DNA of 18,693 nucleotides from assembly GCA_002307215.1 (NCBI GenBank), contig DBTU01000022.1:1-18693 (forward strand), given 5' to 3'. This DNA comes from Lachnoclostridium sp. UBA1308. Lineage in GTDB: Bacteria > Bacillota > Clostridia > Lachnospirales > Lachnospiraceae. A model generated the notes under the pieces. It did no database searches, was not told the origin of the DNA, and was given only the letters and a program-made list of their open reading frames with translations. Shown here piece by piece: positions 7,327 to 15,573 of this stretch (its first letter is position 1; every line of letters begins with the position of its first letter). A program made the position numbers and the translations under genes.

Positions 7327-8574
7327 ATGAACACAATAACAAAACGAATACTCAACGTAATATTAGTCTTTCTCACAATTATCTTTCTGGCACCTCAGAA
7401 TGTCTATATTGCCAGTGCAGCCACTAATGCAGCGGTTTATGAATATTCTCCTATACTGGAAGACGGAGGAAGTATCTATTATATACAGACGGTAGAAGGT
7501 GATGATTATACATATGAATATGACATCTACCGGTTGGAAGTTGCCACTAGTAGGAAAACTAAGCTCATATCTTCAGAGAACGGTATTTCGGGCATGTTGC
7601 TTCATAATGACACCCTATATTATGCCTGCGATGAAAGTGGAGAAGACATCTATCAGACTCATACTTATTCGGTTTCCATTGATGGCAAAGATAAGAAAAC
7701 TATTTGTAGCGGCCGCCTCATATGTCTTGACGACAGCAGTATTTACTATACCGTCATTAAAGAAGAAGTAAGTAAGCTATATAAAAGAAATTATGACAGC
7801 AAGAAAGCTACTTTGATTTATACCGGTAACATGACCTTCAGTTTTGCAAAAAAGTTGGATAATACATTGTATTTTACCCAATTCAAGGAATCCACTTCGA
7901 AACTAACAATATATACGCTGAAGTCGGAGCAGACCAAGTTAGCTGTTTTAACCACCAACAAGATTAAGTTGGATGGATCGGAGAGGTCGAATCCAACGGT
8001 GTCCGATATTGTTGAAATAAACGGAGATATTTATTATCAATATGGTGTAATAGAGGGTACCGGCGACTATTGGTACGGAACATTAATAAAATTAGATCCC
8101 AGTACAAATACAAAATCTGCTATCGCAAAGCAGACATATGAAGAACAGATATATCATAATGATAACAGCGTCTTCTATAACGGAACCGATGGTAGCGGGG
8201 AACATTATGAATACAACACGAAGACCGGTAAAACCACTTCTTACATATACAAAGCTGCTAATATAGGAGCATCTTTCAATATCCTGGGAGATAAGACTTA
8301 TTGTGCAAAAGCGGATGGGAAAGAATTGATTACGGTATTTCGCTATACCTCCGGAACTGATAAAGAAAATTTGGTTGAATCGTTTATTAATATTTCTTAC
8401 AAACAAGAAAAGAAATATGACTATAGTACACGAGTTACACAATATGGCGATTATCTGTTAATTCCTGTGACATGTAGGTATTATGATCCCGACAATGGAT
8501 GGAGAGGTAGAATTGTTAGTGTCACCTGGTACATCGCTGATTCTGATGGTAAGATACTTGCACAGTTTCAGTAA
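7327..8574 (+). CDS. exported protein with propeller-like repeats, DUF5050-like
   Basis: A 415-residue protein with a standard signal peptide (basic NTITKR, hydrophobic core 9-28, probable cleavage after IASA or IASAA near 31-32). The rest is built of repeating beta units that each contain a phrase such as SIYYIQ, TLYYAC, SIYYTV, TLYFTQ or DIYYQY, spaced roughly 40-50 residues apart. That spacing recalls a beta-propeller of the DUF5050 kind found in clostridial cell-surface proteins. There are no catalytic motifs or anchoring signals that I can see. TAGGAG lies just before the start. It follows the lipoprotein gene by 228 bases, so a shared transcript is uncertain. The family assignment is tentative. 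Confidence 0.75.
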   Translation: MNTITKRILNVILVFLTIIFLAPQNVYIASAATNAAVYEYSPILEDGGSIYYIQTVEGDDYTYEYDIYRLEVATSRKTKLISSENGISGMLLHNDTLYYACDESGEDIYQTHTYSVSIDGKDKKTICSGRLICLDDSSIYYTVIKEEVSKLYKRNYDSKKATLIYTGNMTFSFAKKLDNTLYFTQFKESTSKLTIYTLKSEQTKLAVLTTNKIKLDGSERSNPTVSDIVEINGDIYYQYGVIEGTGDYWYGTLIKLDPSTNTKSAIAKQTYEEQIYHNDNSVFYNGTDGSGEHYEYNTKTGKTTSYIYKAANIGASFNILGDKTYCAKADGKELITVFRYTSGTDKENLVESFINISYKQEKKYDYSTRVTQYGDYLLIPVTCRYYDPDNGWRGRIVSVTWYIADSDGKILAQFQ

Positions 8575-8720
8575 ATGGGTCAGAACCAAAAGTTCCAGAC
8601 AAAGGGCAGCTTTCGACTTAGGCCAAATGATAAAGAAGGATCTGGTATGATGTATACAATAAGTTTGTAACACAAGAAATATTTTTAAGTAAATACAGGT
8701 TGGATAATAGGAGGATGCTT

Positions 8721-9194
8721 ATGAAGGATGAAGTTTTAATTGTGAATCAAATTAATCTAACTGGAAAGCACAAAGTGGAGCATGAACCTTATGAATTTGT
8801 TAAATATGAGATCACCCCACGCAAGGACTTTAGTCAGTGTTATGTTGCGATGTATGAAATTCCTCCAATGAAATCAAATTATCCATATCATTATCATATA
8901 GCAAATACAGAAGTATTTTATGTTATCAGCGGACAAGGTATCTTAAGAACACCGGAAGGGGACAGAAACATTAAATCAGGGGATTTTATTGTTTGCCCTC
9001 CGTCAGAAAATTGTGCACATAAAATAATAAATAATTCAGAGAATGAAATACTTAAGTACATAGATTTTGATACAACAAATTCACCTGATATTATTGGCTA
9101 TCCGGATTCAGATAAAACGGGAATTATAATTCATAATCAATCCAGCACATTTTATAGAAATGAAGACAAGGTGGACTATTACGACGGAGAATAA
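8721..9194 (+). CDS. cupin-domain protein
   Basis: A 157-residue protein with a single cupin barrel (about 40-115). The metal-binding motif 1 is PYHYHIANTEVFYVISGQG (H57, H59, E64) and motif 2 includes H100 in ENCAH, so a bound metal is likely. Conserved small cupins of this kind are often annotated only as cupin-domain proteins; the substrate cannot be read from the sequence. I start at ATG 8721 because AGGAGG (8709-8714) is 6 bases before it; the in-frame TTG at 8700 and ATG at 8715 are less well placed. It is the first of a run of small co-oriented enzyme genes. Confidence 0.85.
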   Translation: MKDEVLIVNQINLTGKHKVEHEPYEFVKYEITPRKDFSQCYVAMYEIPPMKSNYPYHYHIANTEVFYVISGQGILRTPEGDRNIKSGDFIVCPPSENCAHKIINNSENEILKYIDFDTTNSPDIIGYPDSDKTGIIIHNQSSTFYRNEDKVDYYDGE

Positions 9195-9249
9195 ATTGAT
9201 AGGTAAACGTTTATGGTATGTGAATCAATCGAATCCCTCGGAGGACAAT

Positions 9250-9729
9250 ATGTCAAAAGATAGAACAGTGAAAGCTACATTTCTAAACATGTGCATGATT
9301 TATGATGAAGAGAGAAATATGGTTTTAGTTCAAGACAAGATAAAGGATGAGGATGAATGGGGTGGATATACTTTTCCCGGAGGTCATATCGAAAATGGTG
9401 AAAGCTTTATCGATTCCGTGATCAGAGAGGTAAAGGAAGAGACGGGACTGGATATATCCGATATCAAACCATGCGGGCTGGTAGATTGGTATCATGAAGA
9501 GAAACCGGAACGGTGGTTGGTCTTCCTATATAAGACCTGTGCATATGGTGGGAAATTAATAGAATCTTCAAGTGAAGGAAAAATATTTTGGATGGACTTG
9601 AATGAATTCATGGCTTCTACGAAAGCACCTAACATGGATACATATATGAAAATGTTTTTGGATGACAACATAAATGAAGCATATGCAATCTGGAACAAAA
9701 ATGGAAATAGCGAACTCGTACTTAATTAG
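9250..9729 (+). CDS. Nudix hydrolase, MutT/8-oxo-dGTPase-like
   Basis: A 159-residue Nudix protein. The Nudix box is complete at residues 45-67: G45, E51, then REVKEETGL (59-67), with the Mg-binding REVKEE intact, so it should hydrolyse a nucleoside diphosphate-X substrate. The layout (short N-terminal strand, WGGYTFPGGHIENGES, then a C-terminal segment with KIFWMDLNEF) resembles clostridial 8-oxo-dGTP diphosphatases, but the substrate is inferred. GGAGG at 9240-9244 sets the start at ATG 9250; the same frame is open from 9160, overlapping the cupin gene, but has no ribosome binding site there. Confidence 0.88.
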   Translation: MSKDRTVKATFLNMCMIYDEERNMVLVQDKIKDEDEWGGYTFPGGHIENGESFIDSVIREVKEETGLDISDIKPCGLVDWYHEEKPERWLVFLYKTCAYGGKLIESSSEGKIFWMDLNEFMASTKAPNMDTYMKMFLDDNINEAYAIWNKNGNSELVLN

Positions 9730-9810
9730 ACATATTTCCGGGTCGTTTTGATTCAAATATATTTAATAAGCAAATGCTTTTTAACTACAGAGATATCTTG
9801 GGAGGCATTT

Positions 9811-10986
9811 ATGAAACTAATAAAAACAATAACGGATAAATGCTTTATTGATTCCGAGGTTTTATCAGTATCAAAGCCTCGATTGACAGTTAGAACAATA
9901 TTAATAAATGACGAAGATAAAATTGCATTAATGTATATGTCAAAACACAAATTATACTTATTTCCCGGTGGGGGAGTAGAAGAAGGCGAAAGTCTTGAGG
10001 AAGCGTTAAAACGAGAAGTTCTTGAAGAAACAGGATGTTCCTGTAACATCATTAAGGAATTAGGATACATTTATGAAAACAGAGGACTTCAGGATTTTAC
10101 GCAGCAATCTTATTATTATATTTCCAAGAAATGCGGGGAAATAAGAAATGCAACCTTGACTCAAGAGGAAGAAGAGGAGGGTACGAGTTGTGACTGGTAT
10201 GATAGTGACGAAATATATGAATTGCTAAAAGTATCAGCCCATGAGACATTACAACAAAAATTTTTACAAGCAAGGGACATGGCTGTTCTTGAAGAGTTTC
10301 GAAATGTCATGAAAAATAGTGACGATAATATGGCACAGGATATTGTTAATGAATGGTATGAGAGTAAAACCAACGTTGATGAAATGATACATTGGCAAAA
10401 AGAAACATTGAAATTGTGGGAAACTCAAGTTAGTCAAAAATACTTTCCTAAAAATGCAAAGATTCTTGATGTTGGATGTGGTATGGGAAGAGAAGCATTT
10501 AATCTCACAAAAATGGGCTTTTCTGTTACTGGAATTGATATTTCTAACGAAGCTATAAAGCAAGTAACGGAATTGTCTCTTATCAAAGGCTACAATATAC
10601 CATTCCTTCATTTTGATGGATACAGTATGCCTTTTGATGATAATGAATTTGATGTTGTGATTATCTGGGCACAGACATTTGGTTTATTGTATGGAGATAA
10701 ATATAAGATCACTTTTCTTATGGAATGCCGCAGAGTTTTAAAAAGGAACGGTATCCTGAGCTTTTCAGGACATGACTATAATTATTTAAGTAAAAATTAT
10801 CTACAGTGTTTAAATGGGAGAAAGTTTTTCCCCTATGCTGATACGGAGATATACTGGGAAGCATTTACTATAGACGAACTGGCGGATTATGCTAAACAAG
10901 TGGGATATGCTATAAAACTATGTCAGACGGGAGAGATTTATAAGCCTGAAGATGGGACAATAATACATTGCGTATGTCAAAAATAA
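9811..10986 (+). CDS. fusion of a Nudix hydrolase and a SAM-dependent methyltransferase
   Basis: A single uninterrupted 391-residue protein with two catalytic domains. Residues 25-145 are a Nudix domain with a full box at 54-76 (G54, E60, REVLEETGC 68-76). Residues 150-210 form a helical linker. Residues 213-391 are a class I methyltransferase: motif I ILDVGCGMGREAF (218-230), GIDIS (241-245) as the acidic end of strand 2, DVVIIWAQTFG (281-291) and RRVLKRNGILSFSG (307-320). The start is set by GGGAGG at 9800-9805. Both active sites look intact, so one protein may hydrolyse a nucleotide-like compound and methylate the same or a related molecule. Substrates are unknown. It follows another Nudix gene by 81 bases. 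Confidence 0.88.
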   Translation: MKLIKTITDKCFIDSEVLSVSKPRLTVRTILINDEDKIALMYMSKHKLYLFPGGGVEEGESLEEALKREVLEETGCSCNIIKELGYIYENRGLQDFTQQSYYYISKKCGEIRNATLTQEEEEEGTSCDWYDSDEIYELLKVSAHETLQQKFLQARDMAVLEEFRNVMKNSDDNMAQDIVNEWYESKTNVDEMIHWQKETLKLWETQVSQKYFPKNAKILDVGCGMGREAFNLTKMGFSVTGIDISNEAIKQVTELSLIKGYNIPFLHFDGYSMPFDDNEFDVVIIWAQTFGLLYGDKYKITFLMECRRVLKRNGILSFSGHDYNYLSKNYLQCLNGRKFFPYADTEIYWEAFTIDELADYAKQVGYAIKLCQTGEIYKPEDGTIIHCVCQK

Positions 10987-11030
10987 GGATTGCTTAAATC
11001 AGAAAAGTTAAAGTCAATAGGGGAGGGCAT

Positions 11031-11423
11031 ATGTTTGTCGATTATTATTCAAAGTATTTAAGTATTGATGCCGGAATATCTTTTAACAATTGTTTGATAT
11101 GTAAATCCCCCAATAGAGATATACCACTAAATCAAAGATTTTCTTATAAAATTATTATAACGGAGTATTATGGTTGGCGAGTTGTTTCGGTATCACCGTC
11201 AATAGCGGATGATACAATAAGTAATATATGTACTAACATGAAGGATAGAGACTTTAATGAGGTCCTGCAATCTATGCAATTGCTCAATTCAGGGTATCGC
11301 ATAAGTAAGATGTATCGAATGACGAGGAACAGTGATATAATTCTTGAAAATAAGCGTGGTAAGTTAGAAGCGGAATATTTATCCGATTATTCAAAGTATG
11401 TCATTAGTGTCAGTGGGCTTTGA
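11031..11423 (+). CDS. short protein resembling the N-terminal part of a GNAT acetyltransferase
   Basis: A 130-residue protein with a good ribosome binding site (GGGGAGGG before ATG 11031). The opening MFVDYYSKYLSIDAGISF and the following FSYKIIITEYYGWRVVSVSP are reminiscent, from memory, of the N-terminal region of about 250-residue clostridial GNAT proteins. The acetyl-CoA-binding Q/RxxGxG/A motif is absent, and the protein ends at KYVISVSGL where such a protein would continue. It may be a truncated, non-catalytic remnant or an unrelated short protein. No continuation is found in the other frames before the next gene, 41 bases on. Confidence 0.5.
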   Translation: MFVDYYSKYLSIDAGISFNNCLICKSPNRDIPLNQRFSYKIIITEYYGWRVVSVSPSIADDTISNICTNMKDRDFNEVLQSMQLLNSGYRISKMYRMTRNSDIILENKRGKLEAEYLSDYSKYVISVSGL

Positions 11424-11464
11424 GACGACTCAAATTGAAATCATAGCCTGTGAAGAGGAAAAAA

Positions 11465-12034
11465 ATGAGAGATGACATTATAGAGTTTTTGGAAAAAGAT
11501 ATAAAGGCAAGGTGCGAAAGTCCGAATAATTTCTTTGGTATGGGCTGTTATTATCATATGAAAGCAGTCGTTAAAAATGCCATACTTTTATCTGATCAAT
11601 TTGGTGCAGATACAGAAGTTGTAATCATTGCTTCCTGGTTACATGATGTTGCCTCTATTACCGATTATGATTTATATGAAGAACACCATATTCATGGAAC
11701 AAAAATAGCATTTGAAATATTAAAATCATTGAACTACTCTTCTGAAAAAATTGAAAAGGTTCAAAAATGTATATTGAATCATCGAGGAAGCATTTCACAG
11801 GAAAAAAGCTCAATAGAAGAAGTGTGTGTTGCTGATGCAGATGCAATTTCTCATTTTGATAGTCTTCCATCTTTGTTTTACCTGGCTTATGAAAAAAGGC
11901 ACTATGGAATTGAAGAAGGGATAGAATTTGTAAGGAATAAGCTGAAACGTAGCTACAATAAGTTGTCCCCGAATAGCAAGAAAGTTTTTGAAGATAAATA
12001 TAAGACAACCATGGAGATACTTGCGCAGGATTAA
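11465..12034 (+). CDS. HD-domain phosphohydrolase
   Basis: A 189-residue single-domain HD protein. Metal ligands are placed as in the family: H31 (YYHM), H60-D61 (SWLHDVAS), a His cluster at 74-77, H106 (LNHRG) and D124/D126 (VADADAIS). Small HD hydrolases of this YedJ-like type act on nucleotides or other phosphate esters; the substrate is not evident. I start at ATG 11465, 5 bases after AGAGGA (11454-11459), instead of the in-frame GTG 11450 that lies upstream of this site. Confidence 0.83.
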   Translation: MRDDIIEFLEKDIKARCESPNNFFGMGCYYHMKAVVKNAILLSDQFGADTEVVIIASWLHDVASITDYDLYEEHHIHGTKIAFEILKSLNYSSEKIEKVQKCILNHRGSISQEKSSIEEVCVADADAISHFDSLPSLFYLAYEKRHYGIEEGIEFVRNKLKRSYNKLSPNSKKVFEDKYKTTMEILAQD

Positions 12035-12047
12035 TCTTGTGTAGTCC

Positions 12048-12120
12048 CCCTCGAATACGGAGGTAGTGTGAATCATAATTCACACGGCAAATTTGTGCCT
12101 GCAGCCCAAAGTTTGCAGGC
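12048..12120 (+). repeat. series of short hairpins ahead of the kinase-like gene
   Basis: Four adjacent inverted repeats fill this gap. They are CCTC/GAGG (about 12048-12063), GTGTGAAT-CATA-ATTCACAC (12066-12085, perfect 8-base arms), GGCA/TGCC (12086-12099), and GCCTGCA/TGCAGGC (12097-12120, perfect 7-base arms). The last two overlap and would be alternatives. No T-run follows, so this is not a plain terminator. It could be a structured leader or a decayed repeat element. Confidence 0.45.
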
Positions 12121-12144
12121 TATGAGAAAGGCATGGTTATTAAA

Positions 12145-13050
12145 ATGATCACACAAATAGTAGACAATATTTCTTTCCATATGAAGGAGTCCCATGATTT
12201 TTCATTTTTATCAAAATACGGGAAGGTGTTTTGTGTTTTTGACCAAAATGACTCAGGTAACATTAGCTTTGGAGTAAGCGATGAAAAAATAAAATATTTT
12301 ATAAAAGTTGCCGGAGCTAAAACTGCAAATTACGACAGAGACACGATGGAAGCGGTGGAAGTACTTAAAAATGCAACATCATTATATGACATATTAAAGC
12401 AATCAAGTTTAATACAATTAGTTGAACACTTTGAGCATGAGGGTTTGTATATAGTGGTATTTAAATGGGCGGAGGGTGATTGCCTATTTGACTATTGGAA
12501 CTTTGGAAAATATGCAAATGATCCGCTTTTACAATCACCACGTAGCCGATATAAGCAGTTACCGATAGATAAACGCCTTAAATCGGTAAGGTCTATGTTC
12601 GAATTCTTGGTACATACAGAAAGAATGGGATATGTTGCGGTAGACTTTTATGATGGCAGCATCATGTATGATTTTATTAATGATACTACCACGATCTGTG
12701 ATATAGATTTCTTTCGAAAGAAACCAACATATAACAATATGGGCGCAGATTTCTGGGGTACGAAGAGGCTCAAGGCTCCGGAAGAATATATTTATGGAGC
12801 GGTCATTGATGAGGTAACAAATATTTTTACTTTAGGGGCTATGATTTTTCATTTCTTCGGCAAGTATTCGGAAAGTGATATAGGCCGGATGTATGAAAAC
12901 AACAGCTTTTTCCCATGCACAGAGGAGAAATGGGATTTAAGCAAGGAGTTATATGCGGTTGCATTAAAAGCAGTGAATGAAGACAGAAGCAAACGATACA
13001 TTTCTATGACAGATTTCTTTAGGGCATGGGTTTATAGACTGTGTGGATGA
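12145..13050 (+). CDS. protein-kinase-like protein with altered catalytic loop
   Basis: A 301-residue protein with the fold order of a eukaryotic-type Ser/Thr kinase. FIKVAGAK (52-59) supplies the VAIK-type Lys54, and E69 or E72 could be the helix C glutamate. YVAVDFYDGSIMYD (163-176) replaces HRDLKxxN, keeping the Asp (D167) but with Ser172 in the Asn position. CDIDFF (185-190) replaces DFG, then LKAPEE (209-214) is the APE motif and DEVTNIFTLGAMIFHFFG (222-239) the helix F region. Activity is therefore plausible but uncertain. There is no transmembrane or sensor domain. I prefer ATG 12145 because AGAAAGG (12125-12131) is only one base from the in-frame ATG 12133; the choice is not firm. Confidence 0.75.
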   Translation: MITQIVDNISFHMKESHDFSFLSKYGKVFCVFDQNDSGNISFGVSDEKIKYFIKVAGAKTANYDRDTMEAVEVLKNATSLYDILKQSSLIQLVEHFEHEGLYIVVFKWAEGDCLFDYWNFGKYANDPLLQSPRSRYKQLPIDKRLKSVRSMFEFLVHTERMGYVAVDFYDGSIMYDFINDTTTICDIDFFRKKPTYNNMGADFWGTKRLKAPEEYIYGAVIDEVTNIFTLGAMIFHFFGKYSESDIGRMYENNSFFPCTEEKWDLSKELYAVALKAVNEDRSKRYISMTDFFRAWVYRLCG

Positions 13051-13069
13051 TCCTTCAGTGACAACATCA

Positions 13070-13098
13070 TAGACGGCTATTAAAACATCTGTTATAGT
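13070..13098 (+). promoter_or_regulatory. possible promoter ahead of the GltD-like gene
   Basis: TAGACG (13070-13075) and TATAGT (13093-13098) are separated by 17 bases, in the 87-base gap after the kinase-like gene. Both hexamers are imperfect, so this is a moderate candidate only. Confidence 0.38.
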
Positions 13099-13137
13099 AA
13101 ATAAGTGTTTATGATAAACAACAAAAGGAGTCTGTTT

Positions 13138-14388
13138 ATGCCCGATATCGTTATTTCAGAAGCCAAGAGATGTCTGCAATGCAAAAAGCCAAAGTGTAAA
13201 GAGGGTTGTCCGGTCGGCACACCTTTTAACGAAGTGGTCAGACTACTGCTCGAAGGTAATATTGTCAATGCTGGTGAAATGCTTTTTAATAATAATCCCC
13301 TTTCCGTGGTATGTTCACTTGTATGCCCTCATGAGAGGCAATGCGAGGGATATTGTGTATTAGGGAAAAAAGGTAGCCCTATCTTAGTTGGTATGGTGGA
13401 AAACTATATATCTGAGTACTATTTAAACTATGCGGATAGAAAGCCGTTAAATAAGTTTGATAAAAAAGTAGCTATCGTAGGTTCCGGTCCGGCCGGAATA
13501 ACAATTGCCATTCTACTGGCAAGAAAAGGCTATGATATCACAATCTATGAAGCGCATGATAAAATAGGGGGAGTATTGAGATATGGTATTCCTGAATTTC
13601 GACTTCCTAAGACGATTCTGGATAAGTTGAAGGATAAATTGATTGAAATGGGAATAAAGATCAGGCCGAATACACTAATCGGTCCTAATATTTCCGTGGA
13701 TGATCTCTTCCGAGATGGCTATAAAGCCGTATTCATCGGAACCGGAGTATGGAATCCCAAGATTTTGAAGATTAAGGGAGAGACCTTCGGACATGTGCAT
13801 TATGCAATCGATTATTTGAAAAGCCCGAATGTATATAGTTTGGGAAAGAGGGTTTGCATCATAGGTGCCGGAAATGTAGCAATGGATGTTGCCAGAACGG
13901 TACTGAGAAATGGCACCCGAGATGTTACAGTCATGTATCGTAAGGGTCCGGAGAGTGTGGATGCAGATGCGGCTGAAGTGGAATATGCAAAGCTTGATGG
14001 TGTTAAATTCAATTATTATAAGAGTCCACTGGAGATATTAGACCAAGGGGTGAGATATATAGATACTAAAGTAGTCAGTATGGATGACACAGGGAGAGAA
14101 GTAGTAGAGGAGTCAGGAGCGGAAGGCGTCTTTGAGTGTGATTCGGTAATATTGGCCATTGGCCAAAGTCCAAGAAGATACATCGTGAATAATTCCAAGG
14201 GAATTGATGTCAATAACCGGGGATTATTAGTTACCGATGAATTCGGTCATACCACGAGAGACGGGGTATTCGCTTCCGGAGATGTAGTAACCGGTGCGAA
14301 GACTGTTGTTGAAGCTGTCAGAGTATCTAAAATAGTAGCCGATGCGATTGAAGAGTATATCTTAGAGAATGAGACGCAATTATCCTAA
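13138..14388 (+). CDS. GltD-like FAD/NAD(P)H oxidoreductase with Fe-S cysteines
   Basis: A 416-residue protein like the small subunit of glutamate synthase and related NfnB/SudA-type flavoproteins. The N-terminal cysteine domain has C12, C15, C20, C24 and C59, C63, C69, C73, the pattern for two 4Fe-4S clusters. FAD-binding VGSGPAG is at 114-120 and NAD(P)H-binding IGAGNVAMD at 242-250. The C-terminal FAD motif is DGVFASGDVVTGAKTVVEAV (375-394). It would move electrons from NAD(P)H through FAD to the clusters and a partner. No large glutamate synthase subunit is nearby, so it works alone or with a distant partner. Start at 13138 follows AAAGGAG (13124-13130); the frame from 13105 lacks such a site. 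Confidence 0.9.
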   Translation: MPDIVISEAKRCLQCKKPKCKEGCPVGTPFNEVVRLLLEGNIVNAGEMLFNNNPLSVVCSLVCPHERQCEGYCVLGKKGSPILVGMVENYISEYYLNYADRKPLNKFDKKVAIVGSGPAGITIAILLARKGYDITIYEAHDKIGGVLRYGIPEFRLPKTILDKLKDKLIEMGIKIRPNTLIGPNISVDDLFRDGYKAVFIGTGVWNPKILKIKGETFGHVHYAIDYLKSPNVYSLGKRVCIIGAGNVAMDVARTVLRNGTRDVTVMYRKGPESVDADAAEVEYAKLDGVKFNYYKSPLEILDQGVRYIDTKVVSMDDTGREVVEESGAEGVFECDSVILAIGQSPRRYIVNNSKGIDVNNRGLLVTDEFGHTTRDGVFASGDVVTGAKTVVEAVRVSKIVADAIEEYILENETQLS

Positions 14389-14430
14389 GGACTTTTCAAG
14401 GGAAACACTAAAAGTATACAGAGAGATGGG

Positions 14431-15195
14431 ATGCGCGGCATGAATTGTGATATGCATGTACATACGGAATTCTCAGGCGATTCCGATGCAGATATGAGAA
14501 AGTATTGTGAGATAGGAAAGCAAAAGAGAATTGACGTTATATGCTTTACCGACCATGTGGATTTTAATAAATATGATGAAGGATATGGGTATTACAAGCC
14601 CGAGCAATATTTTGATAGTTTGGAAGAGGTCAGAAAGGGTATGGACCTTGACCTACTCTCCGGTATTGAATTTTCGGAACCGCATTTGTATAATGAACAG
14701 CTAAGCTTGCTGGCAAAATATCCATATGATTTTATCCTTGGAAGTGTACACTGGGTCGGTGATATGTTTCCGTGTCAAGAAGTGCGTGATAAAATAACTG
14801 CCGGCGAATTCTTTTCATTATATTGGAAAGAGGTGCTAAGAACCGTAGAACAAGGTGGTTTTGATTGTCTTGGTCATATTGATTTTCCGAAAAGATATTA
14901 TAGAGAACTTTATTTTGAGGAAGCGCAAATTATTAAGATATTTGAAACGATGCACAAGCAAAAAATCGTGTTAGAGATTAATACGTCATCACTTAGAAAA
15001 GGCTTAACTACGACAATGCCGGATCAAGCATTGCTGGAGCTTTACAAGTTCACAGGAGGAGAATTTGTAACAATAGGTTCGGATTCTCACAGGGAAGAAG
15101 ATTTGGGAGAAGGAATTGATGATGCTAAGAAACTCATCCGAAATTTAGACTTGAAGCAGGTAATCTTTAGAAAGCGCAAGCGAGAGTTGGTATAG
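14431..15195 (+). CDS. PHP-family phosphatase, histidinol-phosphatase-like
   Basis: A 254-residue PHP-domain protein. Metal ligands are all visible: H9 and H11 in DMHVHTEFSGDS (7-18), D41-H42 (FTDHVDF), E80 (SGIEFSEP), H107 (GSVHW), H149 (GHIDFP) and D218/H220 (GSDSH). The pattern matches histidinol-phosphatase HisK-type enzymes, which remove phosphate in histidine synthesis. No other his genes are present here, so a different phosphate ester may be the real substrate. An in-frame ATG at 14440 would trim three residues; GAGAG at 14421-14425 suits 14431. It follows the GltD-like gene by 42 bases and is probably co-transcribed. Confidence 0.87.
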   Translation: MRGMNCDMHVHTEFSGDSDADMRKYCEIGKQKRIDVICFTDHVDFNKYDEGYGYYKPEQYFDSLEEVRKGMDLDLLSGIEFSEPHLYNEQLSLLAKYPYDFILGSVHWVGDMFPCQEVRDKITAGEFFSLYWKEVLRTVEQGGFDCLGHIDFPKRYYRELYFEEAQIIKIFETMHKQKIVLEINTSSLRKGLTTTMPDQALLELYKFTGGEFVTIGSDSHREEDLGEGIDDAKKLIRNLDLKQVIFRKRKRELV

Positions 15196-15220
15196 ATTTG
15201 AGTTGATAGGGGGAAGATGA

Positions 15221-15568
15221 ATGCAGTATGATGAAGAATTTTGGAATGCTATAGATAGGCTGGTTCAACTATCGGAGATCATTATTGATAGGCCCAAGGG
15301 GACAGCACACCCCAGATATCCTGATTTTCTTTATGAAGTAGATTATGGCTACTTAAAAGATACGGCGTCAATGGATGGTGGTGGAATTGATATTTGGAAG
15401 GGAACAGAAAAGGAACAAATAGTTGATGCCATTATATGTACGGTGGATTTAATGAAAAAGGATTCTGAAATTAAAATATTGCTTGGATGCACCGAAGAGG
15501 AAAAAGAGAAAATATATCAAACTCATAATAATTCATCGTGTATGAAGGGCATTTTAATTCGAAGGTAA
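15221..15568 (+). CDS. short inorganic-pyrophosphatase-like protein
   Basis: A 115-residue protein. The segments IIIDRPKGTAHPRYPDFLY (20-38), VDYGYLKDT (40-48) and MDGGGIDIW (51-59) match the beta-barrel core of soluble family I pyrophosphatases, where ERxxGxxxK, YGxL and GDxDPxD-type motifs occur. The protein is much shorter than the usual 170-plus residues, and the metal-binding DxDPxD is reduced to DGGGID, so ordinary pyrophosphatase activity is doubtful. Very similar short proteins seem, from memory, to be widespread in clostridia. The start follows GGGGGA at 15209-15214, 25 bases after the PHP gene, so the two likely share a transcript. Confidence 0.72.
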   Translation: MQYDEEFWNAIDRLVQLSEIIIDRPKGTAHPRYPDFLYEVDYGYLKDTASMDGGGIDIWKGTEKEQIVDAIICTVDLMKKDSEIKILLGCTEEEKEKIYQTHNNSSCMKGILIRR

Positions 15569-15573
15569 GAACT

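Noticed and set aside
11658..12083. 141-residue open frame on the minus strand
   Set aside because: It is antisense to the HD-domain gene, whose metal-binding motifs fix the coding strand.
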